Part shown: positions 12,900 to 25,957 of the stretch, piece by piece
How the letters are laid out: each line of letters begins with the position of its first letter
Numbering within the stretch: position 1 is the first letter of the stretch
From: Microplitis mediator
Lineage: Eukaryota > Arthropoda > Insecta > Hymenoptera > Braconidae
Length of the DNA stretch: 64,000 bases
Direction of reading: 5' to 3'
Assembly: GCF_029852145.1 (NCBI RefSeq)
Contig: NC_079971.1
Location: 21,079,563-21,143,562, forward strand
Program-made: the position numbers and the translations under genes
Notes under the pieces: model-generated
Database searches by the model: none
Seen by the model: the letters and a program-made list of their open reading frames with translations, nothing else
Told to the model about the DNA's origin: nothing

Positions 12900-13235
12900 A
12901 AACTTCTCCGCATATGAAGTAAAAAGGGAGTTTTTTTCCAGCGAAGTGATTTCGGAGCGACATGGATTTAATTTCGATCCGCATTCACTTCAATTCGGAG
13001 TTTTAATGTTAAAATAGACTTCCATATGAAGTGAATTTCACTGCGAGGAAATTAAATGCATTACTAATCATCCACTCCGGGTTTCCCTGGTGGAAATTTT
13101 TCGGTATTTTCTTTGAAAAACTCTGAAAAAGTCTTTCGAACTTTGAAACTGAGTTTTGCAGAGAAAATTTCGAAAAATTTCCACCAGGGTTGATTTGCGG
13201 TTACTCTGCAAATTATTTACTGTAAGCATTTTTGA
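12900..13235. repeat. Decayed GGAGTGAATTCACTCC-word sequence with an inserted CCCTGGTGGAAAT hairpin
   Basis: Degenerate CATATGAAGTGAATTTCACT and CACTCCGG modules like those of 29445-30686. A compact inverted repeat at 13085-13189 has ends CCCTGGTGGAAATTTTTC and its complement. Confidence 0.45.
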
Positions 13236-13291
13236 ACCAAAAATTTTTTTTTATTTATAAAATATTATTCATTTTTCCCCACCATCCTCTA

Positions 13292-13443
13292 CACAGAAAA
13301 GAAGGATTTCTTGGCGTAACAAAATTTTTAATTGCCCTAAGAAATTTTCTGTATCATAAATTGAAAAGAAAATTTTCCGGGGGCGGAAAAAAAATGATTT
13401 TAGGCGAAAAAAATGTTTGCATTAAAAAAACCTTTTTTTCTGT
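13292..13443. mobile_element. Small CACAGAAAAGAAGG-ended TIR element (possible)
   Basis: Begins TA-CACAGAAAAGAAGG and ends CCTTTTTTTCTGTA. Imperfect ends, about 150 bp, AT-rich interior. Boundaries are approximate. Confidence 0.4.
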
Positions 13444-13509
13444 ATACATTTATATACATATGTATCCTACTTATTGAAAAATTTTGTCTCAAATTTTTTT
13501 TTACTTATA

Positions 13510-13731
13510 CACAGAAAAAAAAGTTATCGTGAGTCAAGAAAATATTTTGGAAGACAAACGTTTTCGGGAACCAAGTCAAGATTTTCTTGAGCCAAGAGGA
13601 TTTGTCTTGGTTAAGAAAAATTCGTCTTGGTGGGAGAAAATTTCCACTTTATCTGAGAAAATTTAGGTTTCCGAAAAAATTTTCTTGAATCAAGAATATT
13701 TACCTTCAGTCGAAATTTTTTTTTTTCTGTG
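13510..13731. mobile_element. CACAGAAAAAAAA-TIR element with TCAAGA words
   Basis: TA-CACAGAAAAAAAAG ... TTTTTTTTCTGTG-TA, 222 bp. Interior repeats TCAAGAAAATWTT / TCTTGRTTCAAGA-type modules in both orientations. The left end resembles 23589-23964. Confidence 0.7.
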
Positions 13732-15353
13732 TACTGCTCATATTTAATATTCCAAATATTTCGAACCAGTGATTCAAAAATTGTGATAAAATTATCAGTG
13801 GATTAGTCCCCAAAATAAAATTCATTTTTTACCCCAATAATATTTTTTGCACCCATAACATTGTAAATAATTAATTCCAATTTCTGCATCAATGGTCCCA
13901 AAAACACAAATAAATTTTCATCTGCAAAAAAATATATAAATAACGGTCGTAAAAAAATTGACGGGAAAAAAAAACTACCACAGTACCACTGCTACCACAC
14001 AAAAAAAAATTATTAATAAATACCAAGACCTGTTGCCATAAAAGATTAAACTTCAATAATACATTTGTTTTTATGACACGGCGCCAATAGTAGACACTAA
14101 AACATTTAATTAAAACCATTAATAAGTTTAAAACCCTCATTTTTATCCACTTGACTTGACATCATAAAATATATGTATTTACATATTAATTTCATTTATT
14201 TACTCACTCGAAATTTAAAAAATATTTGTTAACACATGATTCGTTTATAGAATTTCCGGTGATGAGAGCATCACTCTTCAGAATAAATATTTATTAAATG
14301 AAATAAAATCTATATACATAAATATAAAATGGATAAAATCATATTTATTATTAAACGCTTTTGATATTTCAATCAGACGTTAAATTTATATAAATTTCTT
14401 TGATGTCAAGCCATTGAATTTAAATACTTTTTTTATATTTATTTATTTTTTTTATTTCATAGAAAATTATTTATCAGAAGTAATCGAAAGAAATTTAATT
14501 GATTGTTTTTTTTTTTAGATAAAAAAAAAAGATTAAATTTATGAAAAAGTTGTTTTTGATAATAAATGGGATGATGATAATTTATATGAATGAAAATATA
14601 TATTATCATTAATAAATGTCTGGAGGAGAGGATAAAAAAATTATAAAACCAATTGCGTATATGGTAGAATGATTTACAATCTAGCGCGTCTTAAAGGAGA
14701 AGCAGCATAGCAGCGAGGGGGAAGTAGGGTCGAGGGTGGATCGAACTCTTGGCTCTTATTCTCTCCTCGTTCTTCAGTTCCTCGTCTCTTTCTTATTCTT
14801 GTTCGTTCCTACTTCATCCCCAAAGGTCTGAGAAAGCTTGCGTGCATAAGTTACGAGCAACGTGCCTTGCGAAACTCGACAATTAACATGATCTATCGCG
14901 TGGGTGTAATAACGCTGCTACACTTCCGCTGAGAGTTTTTAAGTATTTTGTTGGAATAAAAATTACACGAGCATTAAATAACTAAAATTTTATTACCAAA
15001 TTATAAACGGTCAAATTACGAGGAATTAAAGCTTTCATTTAAAGCTTATGGTTAAGACGTTTGATGATATATTTATATAAATATATTCATTTATACAAAA
15101 ATAAGGGAACTGGTTTAAGTTAATAATAGTATTGGTTTTAAAATTATTACCGTTCGGAATTTAATGATATTTGATGTAGTAAGAAGGGTGGGCAAAACGG
15201 GACCGCTACGGAACGCGAACAAAATTATAGTGAAAAATTAGAGTTTTAAATATCGGCAAAGTCCCTCTACTTCGAAATTAGAAAGATTGAATTATTTCTG
15301 AGACGTAGCAGTTATGACAGTTTTATATAAAGATACTTTTTCAGCCCTTGATA
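13732..15353. other. AT-rich sequence, GC-richer patch at 14.65-14.95 kb
   Basis: No gene recognised. The patch around 14680-14940 has balanced composition but no long frame; it could be regulatory. Confidence 0.4.
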
Positions 15354-15540
15354 CGCTGATAGAAGGATTTCTTAGCATTGAAAAAGATTTCTTAGGATTT
15401 AAAAAATCATTTCTTAAACATCATTTCTTTGTATTTAACAAATATTTTTTAATATTTAAGAAATGGTTTCTTAATAGTCAAGAAATAATTTTTTAAGACA
15501 TGATTTCTTAACTATTTACTCAGAAACATTTCTTGAACGA
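15354..15540. repeat. TTTCTTAA-word cluster
   Basis: TTTCTTAAA/TTTAAGAAA modules repeat in both orientations over ~190 bp, including the frame called at 15314-15496, which is therefore likely a repeat artefact. Confidence 0.5.
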
Positions 15541-15667
15541 TAAGTTAAAAAGTAATGCATCTGCCCATGGATATCCAAATATTTCTAACAAGAATTTGAA
15601 TAAATAGTTAATTTGCTTTAATCAAAAATTCTTAAAGATCAATTTATTTCAATATCGAAAATTCATA

Positions 15668-16653
15668 CCCGTGTAAAAAAAATTTGTTCCAAAAAGATTT
15701 CAAAAAAGTTCCACGTGTGGAACGGTGACCGACCTAATGAACTTAAAATATTGAACTTTACCAATTTGAACTTGGAAATTTGAACTTTGGCAACTTGAAC
15801 TTTGGTAAATTTTAACTTTTATAAGAATATATTTTAACTTTAAAAAAAAAATTATTTTTGATGAAAGAAATATTAAATGATTCAAAGTTCAAATTTACCA
15901 AAGTTCAAATCGCAAAAGTTCAAATTGCCAAAGTTCAAATTTCCAAGTTCAAAGAGTAAAAGTTCCAATTTTCGAAGTTCATTAGGTATGGAACCTGTGG
16001 AACTTCTAAACATGAGACAGATTAGAACTTCGAATGGAACTTTTTTGGAACGTTAGTAATTTTGATGGTAAAAAGATTTTTAATGAGTAAATTTAGAGTC
16101 AAAAAAGGATGTTCTTGGAATTTATTTGGAATTTTTTTTTTCTATAAAAAATTCAAAAGTAGTGATTTTTGAACTATTTTGGATTGTTTCTAAAACGTCT
16201 TTAATCCACATAAGATGCAAAAGTTGTGATTTTGGAATGCCTTTTTCAGTCCATAAATAAGTCAAAAGTGGTGATTCTGGAATCTTTTTGGAATGTCCAC
16301 TCTCTAAAAACGAATTAGTGAAAATCACGTGACAATCACTATTTGGCAGTGAATAGTCACTTATTGCCAGTGAAGAGTATACCACTATTTGAATTAGTGA
16401 CATACTTTTCACAAGTAAACAGTGGTTAGTCACTTTTTGCACTACTTCAAATTTAAGAGAGCATATAAAATTCCAAAAAAGTTTCAAAAACGTCCTTTTT
16501 TTACTCTAAATTTGCTCATAAAAATTTTTTTTTCACCATCAAATTACTAACGTTCAAAAAAGTTCCATTCGACGTTCTAATCTGTCTCATGTTTAGAAGT
16601 TCCACATGCGGAACATTTTTGGAATCTTTTTGAAACTATTTTTTTTACACGGG
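15668..16653. mobile_element. CCCGTGTAAAAAAAA-TIR foldback element with internal palindrome
   Basis: TA-CCCGTGTAAAAAAAAT and AAATTTTTTTTACACGGG-like right end followed by TA. Long inverted arms: GGAACTTCTAAACATGAG near 16005 mirrors the sequence near 16595, and 16035-16140 mirrors 16440-16560. Within the left arm, 15725-15990 is a separate palindromic segment of TTGAACTTT / AAAGTTCAA words starting and ending with CTAATGAAC / GTTCATTAG. The centre (16311-16440) is the AGTGAA/TTCACT block also found at 50897. The 121-codon minus frame here is not considered a gene. Confidence 0.8.
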
Positions 16654-18250
16654 TAATTCTTGATTAACTATTGAAGATACTCCAAAAATTTCTGTTAAGA
16701 GATTTTCAAACAAATTATCTTTCTGTAAAAAAGGTCTCTATACGAATCTGAATATATCTCTAATAGTTCCCACCTAATTTTATCTTAAAATCATTAAAAT
16801 TTTTTTTTTCCAACCCCTTAAATCGAATTCACGGCTAAACTATCAAAATTACAACAAAAACGTACAGAATCAAATTCATCGCAAATCAAATCCTCTACAA
16901 AAAATCCCTTATCAATTTCCCCTCAATTCCAATAATTAAGTCACTACAACTTCTCCAAGTTAGTACCCAACTATTACTGACGAATAATGAACACAAATTA
17001 CTTTTGACTTCGCAACAACAAAAATATTAATTGTTTAAAAATGAAACCTTAAAAATAAATGAGACTCACGGGTTGGTAAATGCTGACGAACGTGTGTAAA
17101 AGTAAGGGTAGTGAAGGTAAAAAGGACGTGGGTGGGTAGAAGGATTTAGAGTATCGAACGTAAACGTTAATGGCCAATATATCGTAGTCATTAATTCGAG
17201 CGAATAATTACTCTGACTGGTAGTGGTGATACGTAACAACGAAATAACAAAGCCAAACTCAACTCGGATAGTTACATAGCCAACTTGTTATTCACAACGT
17301 AAATTATACCGACGTAATTGCATATATACAGATATAATATGCATATATATACGCATGTATTATCTGTTTACGCTGTATATTTTCATTAATAATCAACAGT
17401 TACGCAATATAGAAATAAATATTAATTATTAATTAATATTAATTTACTCATTTGTGTACTAAAATAATTACACCCAAGTTATTATTAATCTGCAGATAGA
17501 AAATGAATTTTTTAATTATCGTTTTTATTAATTAAAAATAATTTGTAAGATATTTTAAATGTTGAAGGATAATCCTGATAATTATATGGTCATTATAATT
17601 AACGGTGAATTTAATTCGAAAGCGGATAATATTAAATTTATATAGTATAGATTTTTTGCTTACTCGGAAATCAAGATTATTATATTTAATAAATTCACGA
17701 TCGCGCGCTTGCTATTCGAGATCCTGGCGAGAGTAGTGTAAGTGAACTCGATACGAAAAGAGCGGAAAGTTGATATTTTCTTGAATTATACCACGCAGGG
17801 GAGGCACGACTCTTAATTGTAAGGTAATACTAGATCAGTAACTTGCTTTAAAAGCGGGTATAAGAAGATTTTTATTTCATATATATATATAAGGATTTTT
17901 TTTTTATTTGAAATGGAGATTTTGTATTTTTCGTAATTTTAAATTGCACAAAAAATACGAAAAATTATTTAAAATAAAACGAAATTGAACAAAATTTTGG
18001 CAAAAGTTATTTCTAAAAATTTCTTACTTTATTTTCTATAAGAAATTTAAGGAGGTCATATTACCCCTTAGTATAGTTTGAAAAAAAATTTATCGGACCA
18101 TTTTAGCCGGGAGATCTATTTTACCTTTTTTCCCTTTAGTGGAATTAAAAATAAAATCTACTGTTTAATTTTGAGTATTCAAAAATTTTTATGGTGAAAA
18201 TCTGATTCTAAATTTAAGTTCTACAAAAATCGTATCAGATGACTACTCTT
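16654..18250. other. AT-rich unique sequence, no gene recognised
   Basis: No convincing coding frame. An (AT)n run lies at 17881-17890. A slightly GC-richer patch at 17050-17280 is unexplained. Confidence 0.45.
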
Positions 18251-18381
18251 TAAACATAAATAAGTGAAATAAGTGAATATTCACTAATTCGGAGGGCCAA
18301 TCGAACCAGTTTTTGGAATTAGTGGTTCGATTTGCACTTAGAGTTAGTGAATATTCACTTATTTTTACTAATTTATGTTTA
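18251..18381. repeat. AGTGAATATTCACT inverted-repeat element
   Basis: 131 bp with ends TAAACATAAAT / ATTTATGTTTA and one AGTGAATATTCACT word in each arm around a ~50-bp loop. Probably a small foldback element. Confidence 0.6.
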
Positions 18382-18468
18382 GGAAGTAGAAATCAAGTAC
18401 TTTCAAGTCCTTAAGTACTATTTAGGATCTAACAAAGTCTTGCTTGTTTAGAAATTAGGATCTAGATA

Positions 18469-18748
18469 GAACCTGGAAGGCCTAACATGTTATATTTAGA
18501 TACATTTATGTACTCTTACAATTGTACTAGAACCTTTCTAACTCCTTTTGGGTGCCACTGATATCATAATAAAAATCTTTAATAATAGTTTTAATTTTTC
18601 ATTTTTTCTTCTAAGATCTTCCGAGAACCTCGAGGTCCTAAAATGCTCTATTTAGATTCTCTTAAGTACTCTAACAACTTTGCCAGAACCCTTTTAACTC
18701 TTATTAGGCCCTACTGACATTTGATTAAAAAACCTTATAAATAATCTC
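18469..18748. repeat. Diverged ~145-bp tandem duplication
   Basis: Two consecutive units share GATCT, AGAACCT, the ATTTAGAT...GTACTCT stretch, AGAACC and CTACTGA/CACTGAT landmarks at matching offsets (18469-18614 and 18615-18748). Further weak copies may extend to about 19260. Confidence 0.5.
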
Positions 18749-18757
18749 GAATAGTGA

Positions 18758-18832
18758 GTCCGTGAATTGGCAGAGTGGTACAAACTTCCACTGATACGCA
18801 GAAGGATCCGGGTTCGAGCCCCAGCAACACCC
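18758..18832 (+). ncRNA. tRNA-like sequence (SINE head or tRNA pseudogene)
   Basis: A-box-like TTGGCAGAGTGG (18767-18778) and B-box GGTTCGAGCCC (18811-18821) at tRNA spacing, followed by an AT-rich tail. The acceptor stem does not pair and the anticodon arm is poor, so a functional tRNA is unlikely. A pol III-derived SINE or tRNA pseudogene fits better. Confidence 0.45.
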
Positions 18833-19499
18833 AATAATTTTTCATCGATAAAATAATTAATTATTAATTATCAATCATTATAAACAAGTCAATTACAAGG
18901 AATGATAATAAACAGTAATGTATGACCACTATCATTTTAGTTTAAATGATTTTTTAAAAATCTTTATACATCATGTGTGATAATATTTAATTCTATATGA
19001 GGTTTTTCTTCCCAGTGATTATAAAATAAAGTCTAACTAGGTACTACTAGGGCCTATAAAAATTAAAATAAAGCCTAGACAAGCTCTATTAAGTGCTTTG
19101 AGCATTTTTAATGAGTCTGAATAAGTACTAATGACTGCTGAAAGTGGAAACAAGCAAAATTTATTAGATACTAAATAGAACATCGCTCATGTTATTTAGA
19201 TTCTGGACAAATACTTTTGTTCTCCAGTACATAGGTCTCAGCAGGACCTTACTAGGACCTCAATTTCGACTCGTAAGCTGATCAGAATCGAACCTAATTT
19301 CGCCCTCCTTTCCTATATTTAAAAAAAAATTAAACTTCGCGGTTTTAAAAATAATATTTATGAAATGGAATGAAACTGCTATAAACTTTTAAGAGACGAC
19401 AATTAATTTTCCATTGAAAACGAATAAAAGGGACCATAAAATCAGTAGTTGAAGGTATTCGTGAGTTCGAAAAAAAAAAAATAAAAATGATAATTAAGT

Positions 19500-19890
19500 A
19501 GTCTATTCGTACTAACTGTGAGTTTGGTTCCCCTCGAGATAGAAAGAGAGAGAAATAGAGAGAGAGAGAAAGCTAGAAAGAGGTAGGCCAGATTCAAGCG
19601 ACTTTCAAACAAGCCTAGAACTCAATTCATTCGGAATTCAAATTACAGCGTGCGATGTGAATACCGTCCAACCAGCCTCAGTACTCTCTTTCTTTCTTAC
19701 TCTCCCTCTATTGCTATCCTTACTTCCATACTTCTTCGGTGAGATATTCTAGGGTAGTACTTTTCCTCTCTCTCCTATTCCATTCGTATTGCCCTCGCTC
19801 CATTGCGCAAAACCGCATCTCTGGAATGCTAGACTCAACTGCGAGCTGTAGAAAATATATCCAGCACTTCTTATCAAGGTAATATGAGGA
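19500..19890. other. GC-richer island with GA microsatellite
   Basis: (GA)n at about 19545-19572, then pyrimidine-rich and mixed sequence including TTGCGCAAAAC near 19803. No clear frame. Possibly regulatory. Confidence 0.3.
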
Positions 19891-20102
19891 ATTTCATCCC
19901 TTGAATGTGTAATATTGTTGAATTATAAAATTTTTATTCCCCTCTAAATTAAATGATGTACATACACTTTGAATTACTATTAAATGTTCTTGGGTATTAG
20001 TCAGTTATAAATTTTGCGGTGAAAAATTGTAACCGTTAAGTAAATAAATTATGAAATTTTATTTTTTAAACGAATTTAAATTTTCATGTAAATAATTTTT
20101 TT

Positions 20103-20355
20103 AACTTCCCGCTAAGAAAATTGTAAATTTTCAAAAAAAAAGTAAGTTATTGATTTTGGTCCGATTTTCGAAAATCGAGTTTTCATCAGATGTCGACGTT
20201 TTGAGGTCCTAAGAAGCTATTCTGACTATTTCCGGATGGACGTCCGTGTGTATGTGTGTGTGTGATCTTTTTTTTTTGTCCGACGATATCTTTGGAACGA
20301 ATCAACCGATTTGAGCCCGAAAACAGCTCCCTGAGCTCAGAAACAGCGGGAAGTT
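20103..20355. mobile_element. AACTTCCCGC-TIR repeat
   Basis: Starts AACTTCCCGCT and ends AGCGGGAAGTT. The interior shares blocks with 62681-63266 (GTCGACGTTTTGAGGTCCTA, GAAGCTATTCTGACTA, a GTGTGTATGTGTG-type tract) and continues past the right end with GGGGCTGGCCCGCAGGGTC in both. Family unknown to me; non-coding. Confidence 0.75.
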
Positions 20356-20684
20356 TTGGGGCTGGCCCGCAGGGTCAGGCGGTTTTCAGATTTTTTTTTA
20401 GAAGAACTTTGACGTTTATTGAAATATAAGTGACTGAAATTTAATTTTTGGCGGTAAAATACTTAAAGTTACAAAAAAAAATTAATTTTATAAAATTACG
20501 AAAATTTGAAATTTTTGAAGTTGACTTAGTGGTGAAATTTTGAAAAGTTATTGAGTTATAGAAAATCTAAGATTATTTGACGTAGGACAGGTACAAATAG
20601 TAATTAAAATTTTTTTTTAAATTTAAATTTTGACAGCCGCGTGGTCAGAAAACTTCAAAGCAATTTTAAGCTCAAAATTTTTAT

Positions 20685-20884
20685 ATGATACTGAAGTGAG
20701 CTGACGCCTAATAATTTTTGGATTTTCTTTTAGGCGGTAAATTAAAAAAAAAAAATTTGAAAAAATTGCACCTGTATTTTTTAAAATTTTCTACATGTGT
20801 ATATTTTTAGTTTACATTTTTTTTGTAATTAATTTGTTGAAAAAAAAAATCCGAAAATTTTTAATTGTCTAACTTGAGGATCAT
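20685..20884. mobile_element. ATGATACTGAAGT-ended hairpin repeat, copy 1
   Basis: Ends ATGATACTGAAGTGAGC and its complement ending AGGATCAT. Same repeat as 36882-37087. The centre contains TTGCACCTGTA and ACATGTG landmarks in both copies. Confidence 0.65.
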
Positions 20885-21672
20885 AATTTTTATATCTACT
20901 TCTTAAAATTTTAAACTCAGAATATCTCGATAAATATGCAGTTTTTTGAAAAAGTACACGACACCTTTTTTGTAGAGAATTTAAAGCTCTACAAAAAATG
21001 TTTTATACAATTTTTTAAATAATTCCATATTTACGGAGATATTTTCAAAAAACCAATCATACTTTTTTCTGGAGAACTTTCAAGTCCCCAATGGGAAATT
21101 TTAAATTTTATTTACTAAAATAAATATAATCTTTGAAGATTTAATTTTTTTATCGATGTTATGTCAAAGTACATTTACCCTAAAACAATTTGCCACAAAT
21201 TTTAGTTAAAAATATGAATAATTAATGGATTTACTGTTTTTTTTATGCAAAAAGTCACTTTTTTTGTCATAATTATTTTTTTGTAATTTAGAATTAAAAT
21301 GGATACTGGCATTTATAAAAATGTTTACACAACAAAGCTTGTCTTGTTGCAAAACATTTTACAAAGTGATTGATCGTAAAAAAGGAAAAAATATTAAATA
21401 TAAAAAAATATTAAACGTCATCAGAATTCAAACTGACGACTTTGTAATTCAAATAACCTTTTACTCTGAATACTACTCCGTGTGTTGAAGACATGAATAG
21501 TCAGAAAAATTATTACTACTTGTAACAATCAATTTAAAATGTCAAATATAACTATAAAAAAAAAGTCAAAATTTAAATTGACGTCATCTACAATCAATAT
21601 CTTAACTTTGATACTTTATTTTGCATAAATAAAATTACAAACCAAAAAAAATATTTATATAGATCTATATAT

Positions 21673-22643
21673 ATTTACCAGGAAAATATCGTTTAAGATG
21701 ATGGAAAAAAATTCTGATAAAGTTTGAGCTCTTAATATTAATATTAAGAGATTTCTCTGTGATTTTTGATTTCCCATTTAAATAACATGGAAAAAAAATT
21801 GAGTTTGGAATTTTATACCTCGGCAATGGATCATTGTATAGATAAGCAAAGGATACGTTTTCATAGGGAATGAAATTCTCTACAAAAAAAGTCTCTTATA
21901 TTTTTTTGATAAATTCATCTGTTCAAAAGTTATTGGAGCTCGAAGTCAAATTTATAGTAAATTAAGAGATCTTTTTACTTTTTCAGCGAAACTATCAGGC
22001 TTATCACAAAATGTCATGGGATCTTTTTTGTAGGCAATTTTATTCCCTACAAATTATTTCCAGTAAAGTTTTTTAAAATTCCGCATTGTTTTCTAGTTAT
22101 TTTCATTTTAATGTCAAGTTCTTGAAATCGATCAGAATACTAATTTTTTTAAGAGCTGGACATTAAAATGGAAATAACTAGAAAAATAAACAGAATTTAA
22201 AAAAATTTTATTAAAAATAATTTGTAAGATATAAAATTGTCTACAAAAAAGATCCTATGACATTTTGTGATACGTCTGATAGTTTCGCCGGAAAAGCAAA
22301 AAGATCGAAATTTACTATAAATTTGACTTTGAGCTCCATTAACTTTTGAACAGATGAATTTATCAAAAAATCATTAGAGGCCATTTTTGTAGAGCGTTTT
22401 ATTCCCTACCAAAGTATATCCTGAGCTTATCTGTAGAATGATCCATTGCCGAGGTATGAAATTCCAAACTAAAAATTTTTTTTTCCCTTTAAATCCCCAA
22501 CCCCCAACCCAAAAAATCACAGAGACACCTCTTAATATTAATATTAAGAGCTCAAACTTTACCGGAATTTTTTTTCATCATCTTGGAAAATATTTTCGGG
22601 GTAACTGAACAAAAAAATGGTTCTTTTTTTTGGAGCCACCCTA
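21673..22643. mobile_element. Long foldback element with GAGCTCTTAATATTAAT modules
   Basis: Arms of about 470 bp mirror each other around ~22130: the AAAGTTTGAGCTCTTAATAT block at 21719 mirrors 22530-22565, ATGATCCATTGCCGAGG-type sequence at 21820 mirrors 22440, and TTTTTTGTAGGCAATTT at 22029 mirrors 22240. The right terminus GGAGCCACCCTAAT matches the ATTAGGGTG-end family; the left terminus has decayed. No ORF. Its modules recur in the gene-bearing palindrome at 31-35 kb. Confidence 0.8.
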
Positions 22644-22689
22644 ATATATAAATAAATAAATGAAGATATTTATGAAGTCTAGTAAGATA

Positions 22690-23060
22690 ATTGGTTCGAC
22701 ATACCTCGTAGGGCAAATGATGCAACTTGTCTTCTTGACATGTTCAAGTGTAGCCGTACAAGTAGCAGAGACCCGAGTTGTGTCAGACAAGTAGCTCGCC
22801 CACTCACTCACTCACTCACTCACCCCCACTCACTTTGTCTCTCTCCTTACAATCCCTATCCGTTGTCTCGCTTCCCTTCAATCGCCAAGTACTGGATACC
22901 AACAACCACCTTCACCACCACCCCCACCCCAGTCCTAGCCCCGTAACAGCGCACAGTCAACACAGCACTAAGTACCTACAGGTTTTGCTCCGGGTACGCC
23001 ATCAACCAGACTACTCTACCTTTCAAGTACTCGTATCCTCGATCATGTTTTAAATTAAAC
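22690..23060. other. GC-richer island with (CTCA)n microsatellite
   Basis: (CTCA)n at 22799-22825. Two overlapping plus frames of 68 and 91 codons pass through the microsatellite and are low-complexity; I do not call them genes. Could be regulatory. Confidence 0.35.
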
Positions 23061-23588
23061 TCAAAACTACAGAATTATTCATTCAACTTACGACATTCAA
23101 CTCCCTCACATTTTTCATCTCTTATCTTACACTACGCCGGCATAATTATTTTTTAAATAAAATAATTCACATTATTTGTTGCTCAAAAAAAAAAAAAATT
23201 AAAAATATAAATATTTCCCGGGGGTTAAATCTGAGCTGAAGGGTACTTGGGAATAGAAGACTCTGGGGTCTTTAGGCAACAGTAAGGTAGTAACGAGCCA
23301 TCTTGGGTAGCCACACCATCATCAGTACTACTCTACATACATATATATATATATATGTATACACTATGTAGTATATAGACGAGACTACTTCAAAGACAAG
23401 TACACGATGTCTCAAATTAAAGAGGAACTACTATGACTACTACTCTTGTATTACGTTTTATATCTTTTACAGTCATATATATACATATATATTTTATAGC
23501 TTGAGGCTATTGCAAATATAGAAACCACTACTACTGCACTGTAAAAAATTTGCGGAGTGAACACAGAGACGATGATTTTTTATTTATA

Positions 23589-23964
23589 CACAGAAAAAAA
23601 ATTCTCTACTCAAGGTAAATATTCTTGATTCAAGAAAATTTTTTTTCTAAATAGTCAGTTGAATTCAACCAACAGTCAAATTAAAGCAGATATTTCACGT
23701 ACGTCAGATCAAAAATTAAGATAGAAAAAATTGACCGATGAGAACTTTCTAGATGATAAACATTTTAACTCTAAATTGAAATGAAACATTTGACATCTCG
23801 ATGACGTCACTGCAGATCACAAATTTCATTCAATTTTTTGCTCACTCCCACACGTAAAATTACAAATGAACTTGATGTAAAATAGCAGCTTTAATTTTAC
23901 GTCAAATTTTGATGTTATTTTATGTAAAAGTGAGTTGATGAGTTGACTTTAAATTTTTTGTGTG
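23589..23964. mobile_element. CACAGAAAAAAAATT-ended element
   Basis: TA-CACAGAAAAAAAATTC ... AATTTTTTGTGTG-TA, 376 bp. Left part resembles 13510-13731. The interior includes GACATCTCGATGACGTCA near 23793 and a mirrored TGACATCTCGGTGACG near 23971, just outside the right end, so boundaries are uncertain. A solo CACTGTAAAAAATTTGCGGAG end of another family lies just upstream (23538). Confidence 0.5.
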
Positions 23965-25957
23965 TACTGTACGTCACCGAGATGTCAAAAATTTCATTTC
24001 AAGAAACCAAAAAATTTATTTAACTAGTAGGCATTTCTCGTACCATGACCTTCGGGCTAAGGAAAAAATTGAAATTTCAAAAAATGGTAGAGTTTTCACA
24101 AAAAATTTCAAATTTTGTGCAAAAATTTGATGATTTTTGGCCTGCCAAAATTACATTTTTATTCGATCGGAAAAGTCAAGGTTCATGGTACGTAGAAACA
24201 TATGTAAAAGAAGCTGCACTTCGAATCAAATCGATCGGATCACTTGTCTTCGAGTTATAACTGCAGTAATTTTGAAAAATGGATTTTTGAAAACCGATAA
24301 GCGGCTGCTCTTCAGATGGCTGTAACTCAAAAAAACTATTCGAGATATGCACTTTGAATTTTAGTATGTTGAAGGTGTAGACTATGAAACTATGCAAAAA
24401 AAAATTAATTTTTTCAAAATTTTGATCACAAAAAAAGAAGTTGAAATTTTTTTTTTTCTTTGATTTTTTTTGGAAATTTTTTCTTTTTTTTGTCTTTATC
24501 TAGCATTTGCTGAGTAATGAACGCAAAAATTTAAGAAAAGTTGAAAAAAAATAATTTTTTCATTTTGATTATGATTACACAATTAAAGGACCAAAATTTG
24601 TTCCTTTACTTGTTTTGAAAAACTTTGATCAATCCACCCCGAAAAACGGCTCGATGGATCAATTCAAAAATTTGCAGGGTTATTGGGGTACATTAAGCTA
24701 AAAAATTCCCTGGCAACATTATTTTTTTTATCGATATTTGCAGAGTAGCGGTTGATTTACTAAAAATCCAAAAAAAGTCATTTTTTGTACTTTCTTCTAA
24801 TGGATGTTAAAAATAAAAAAAATTTTTTTTTTCAAAAAATGATGAAAGGGTCTTGCAGGGAATTTATTCAAATTTTTAACGCCGCACTTTGATTTACCGT
24901 GCGATCATTAGTACCTGAAATATCGATGATCAAACCCAAAGGGATCATTTTTCGTTTGAAGGCTGATATCTCAGCGACAAGTTATTGTGCGAATCTCAAA
25001 AAAATGAAAATTAAAGCTGATTATGTTTGCTAACCGACATATTAATTGGTTTAGCTGAAAAATTTTTTTTGCAGCCCGTGGACTCTCTCAAAGAAAAGAA
25101 AAAATTTAGAAAATTTTTGTCTCGCAGAATTTCTCATGTTTGCGCAATGGCTGAAGGTCTAAAAAAAATTTGATGAAAATGCGTCGAGACAAGAGATTTC
25201 AAGCTACAAAATGCATTTGTTTCTTTTTCGATAGATTATTTTTCACAAAGTTACAGCCTTGCAAAAATCACTAAAAAATTTCTAAAATTTTTCTGTTCCT
25301 TTAATTTATGGCATGAGTGTATATGAGTAGACAAGAAATGAACTTCTATCTATAGCTTTTCTATCTTAAACTCTATCCTACGTTTCAGCTGAGGTCTCAG
25401 CATACAATTTTATCTTAAATATATATATGTATATATAAATTAACTTTCTGTCTCTTTCTCAGAATTTCTCTTTTTTCCCGTTGGTTAGTTCATCTATCTA
25501 CAGATGAGACTAACGACGGCTGTTGCTTCAAATTTAAACTACGTCTCTTTTCTGTACTAGCTCAGATAGGAGCTCAGCTTTTAGAAGACTCATTCAAGCT
25601 AACCGAGAGCACCGCGAAAATTATCTGAATGCCTGAATGTAAATGACGGATAATTAAGAGTCAAAAGACGTCGGTATTAAATTTAAAGTAATTAAAAAAT
25701 ATATTTTATGATATTTATTTATTTCTTTATTTTTTTATGCTTTTAATTATTTTCTCTAGTTATTTTTAATTAAGAAAATTTTTAAAGTCATTTATTTCTA
25801 TGAAATAATTGTTTATTATTGGTTTTTTAATTATGGAGTATTTGGAAAGCAAGCGACCCAGTTTATGAACGTTCGAAGATATTTATGATTATATCAATTA
25901 TAAAACTATTAAACAATTAAACGGAGTTAAGTATTTTAGTATCAATCACTATGAGTA
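23965..25957. other. Repeat-like AT-rich sequence, no gene
   Basis: Contains phrases of the kind found in dispersed insect repeats (TCGAGTTATAACTG, ACTTTTGAACGG-like) and short overlapping frames in all directions, none coding-like. No boundaries found. Confidence 0.4.

Noticed and set aside
16122..16487. 121-codon minus frame
   Set aside because: Lies across the centre of the foldback at 15668-16653 and contains a dispersed repeat shared with 50897-51028.
22740..23053. Two overlapping plus frames of 68 and 91 codons
   Set aside because: Both pass through a (CTCA)n microsatellite; Ser/Thr/Pro/His-rich low complexity.
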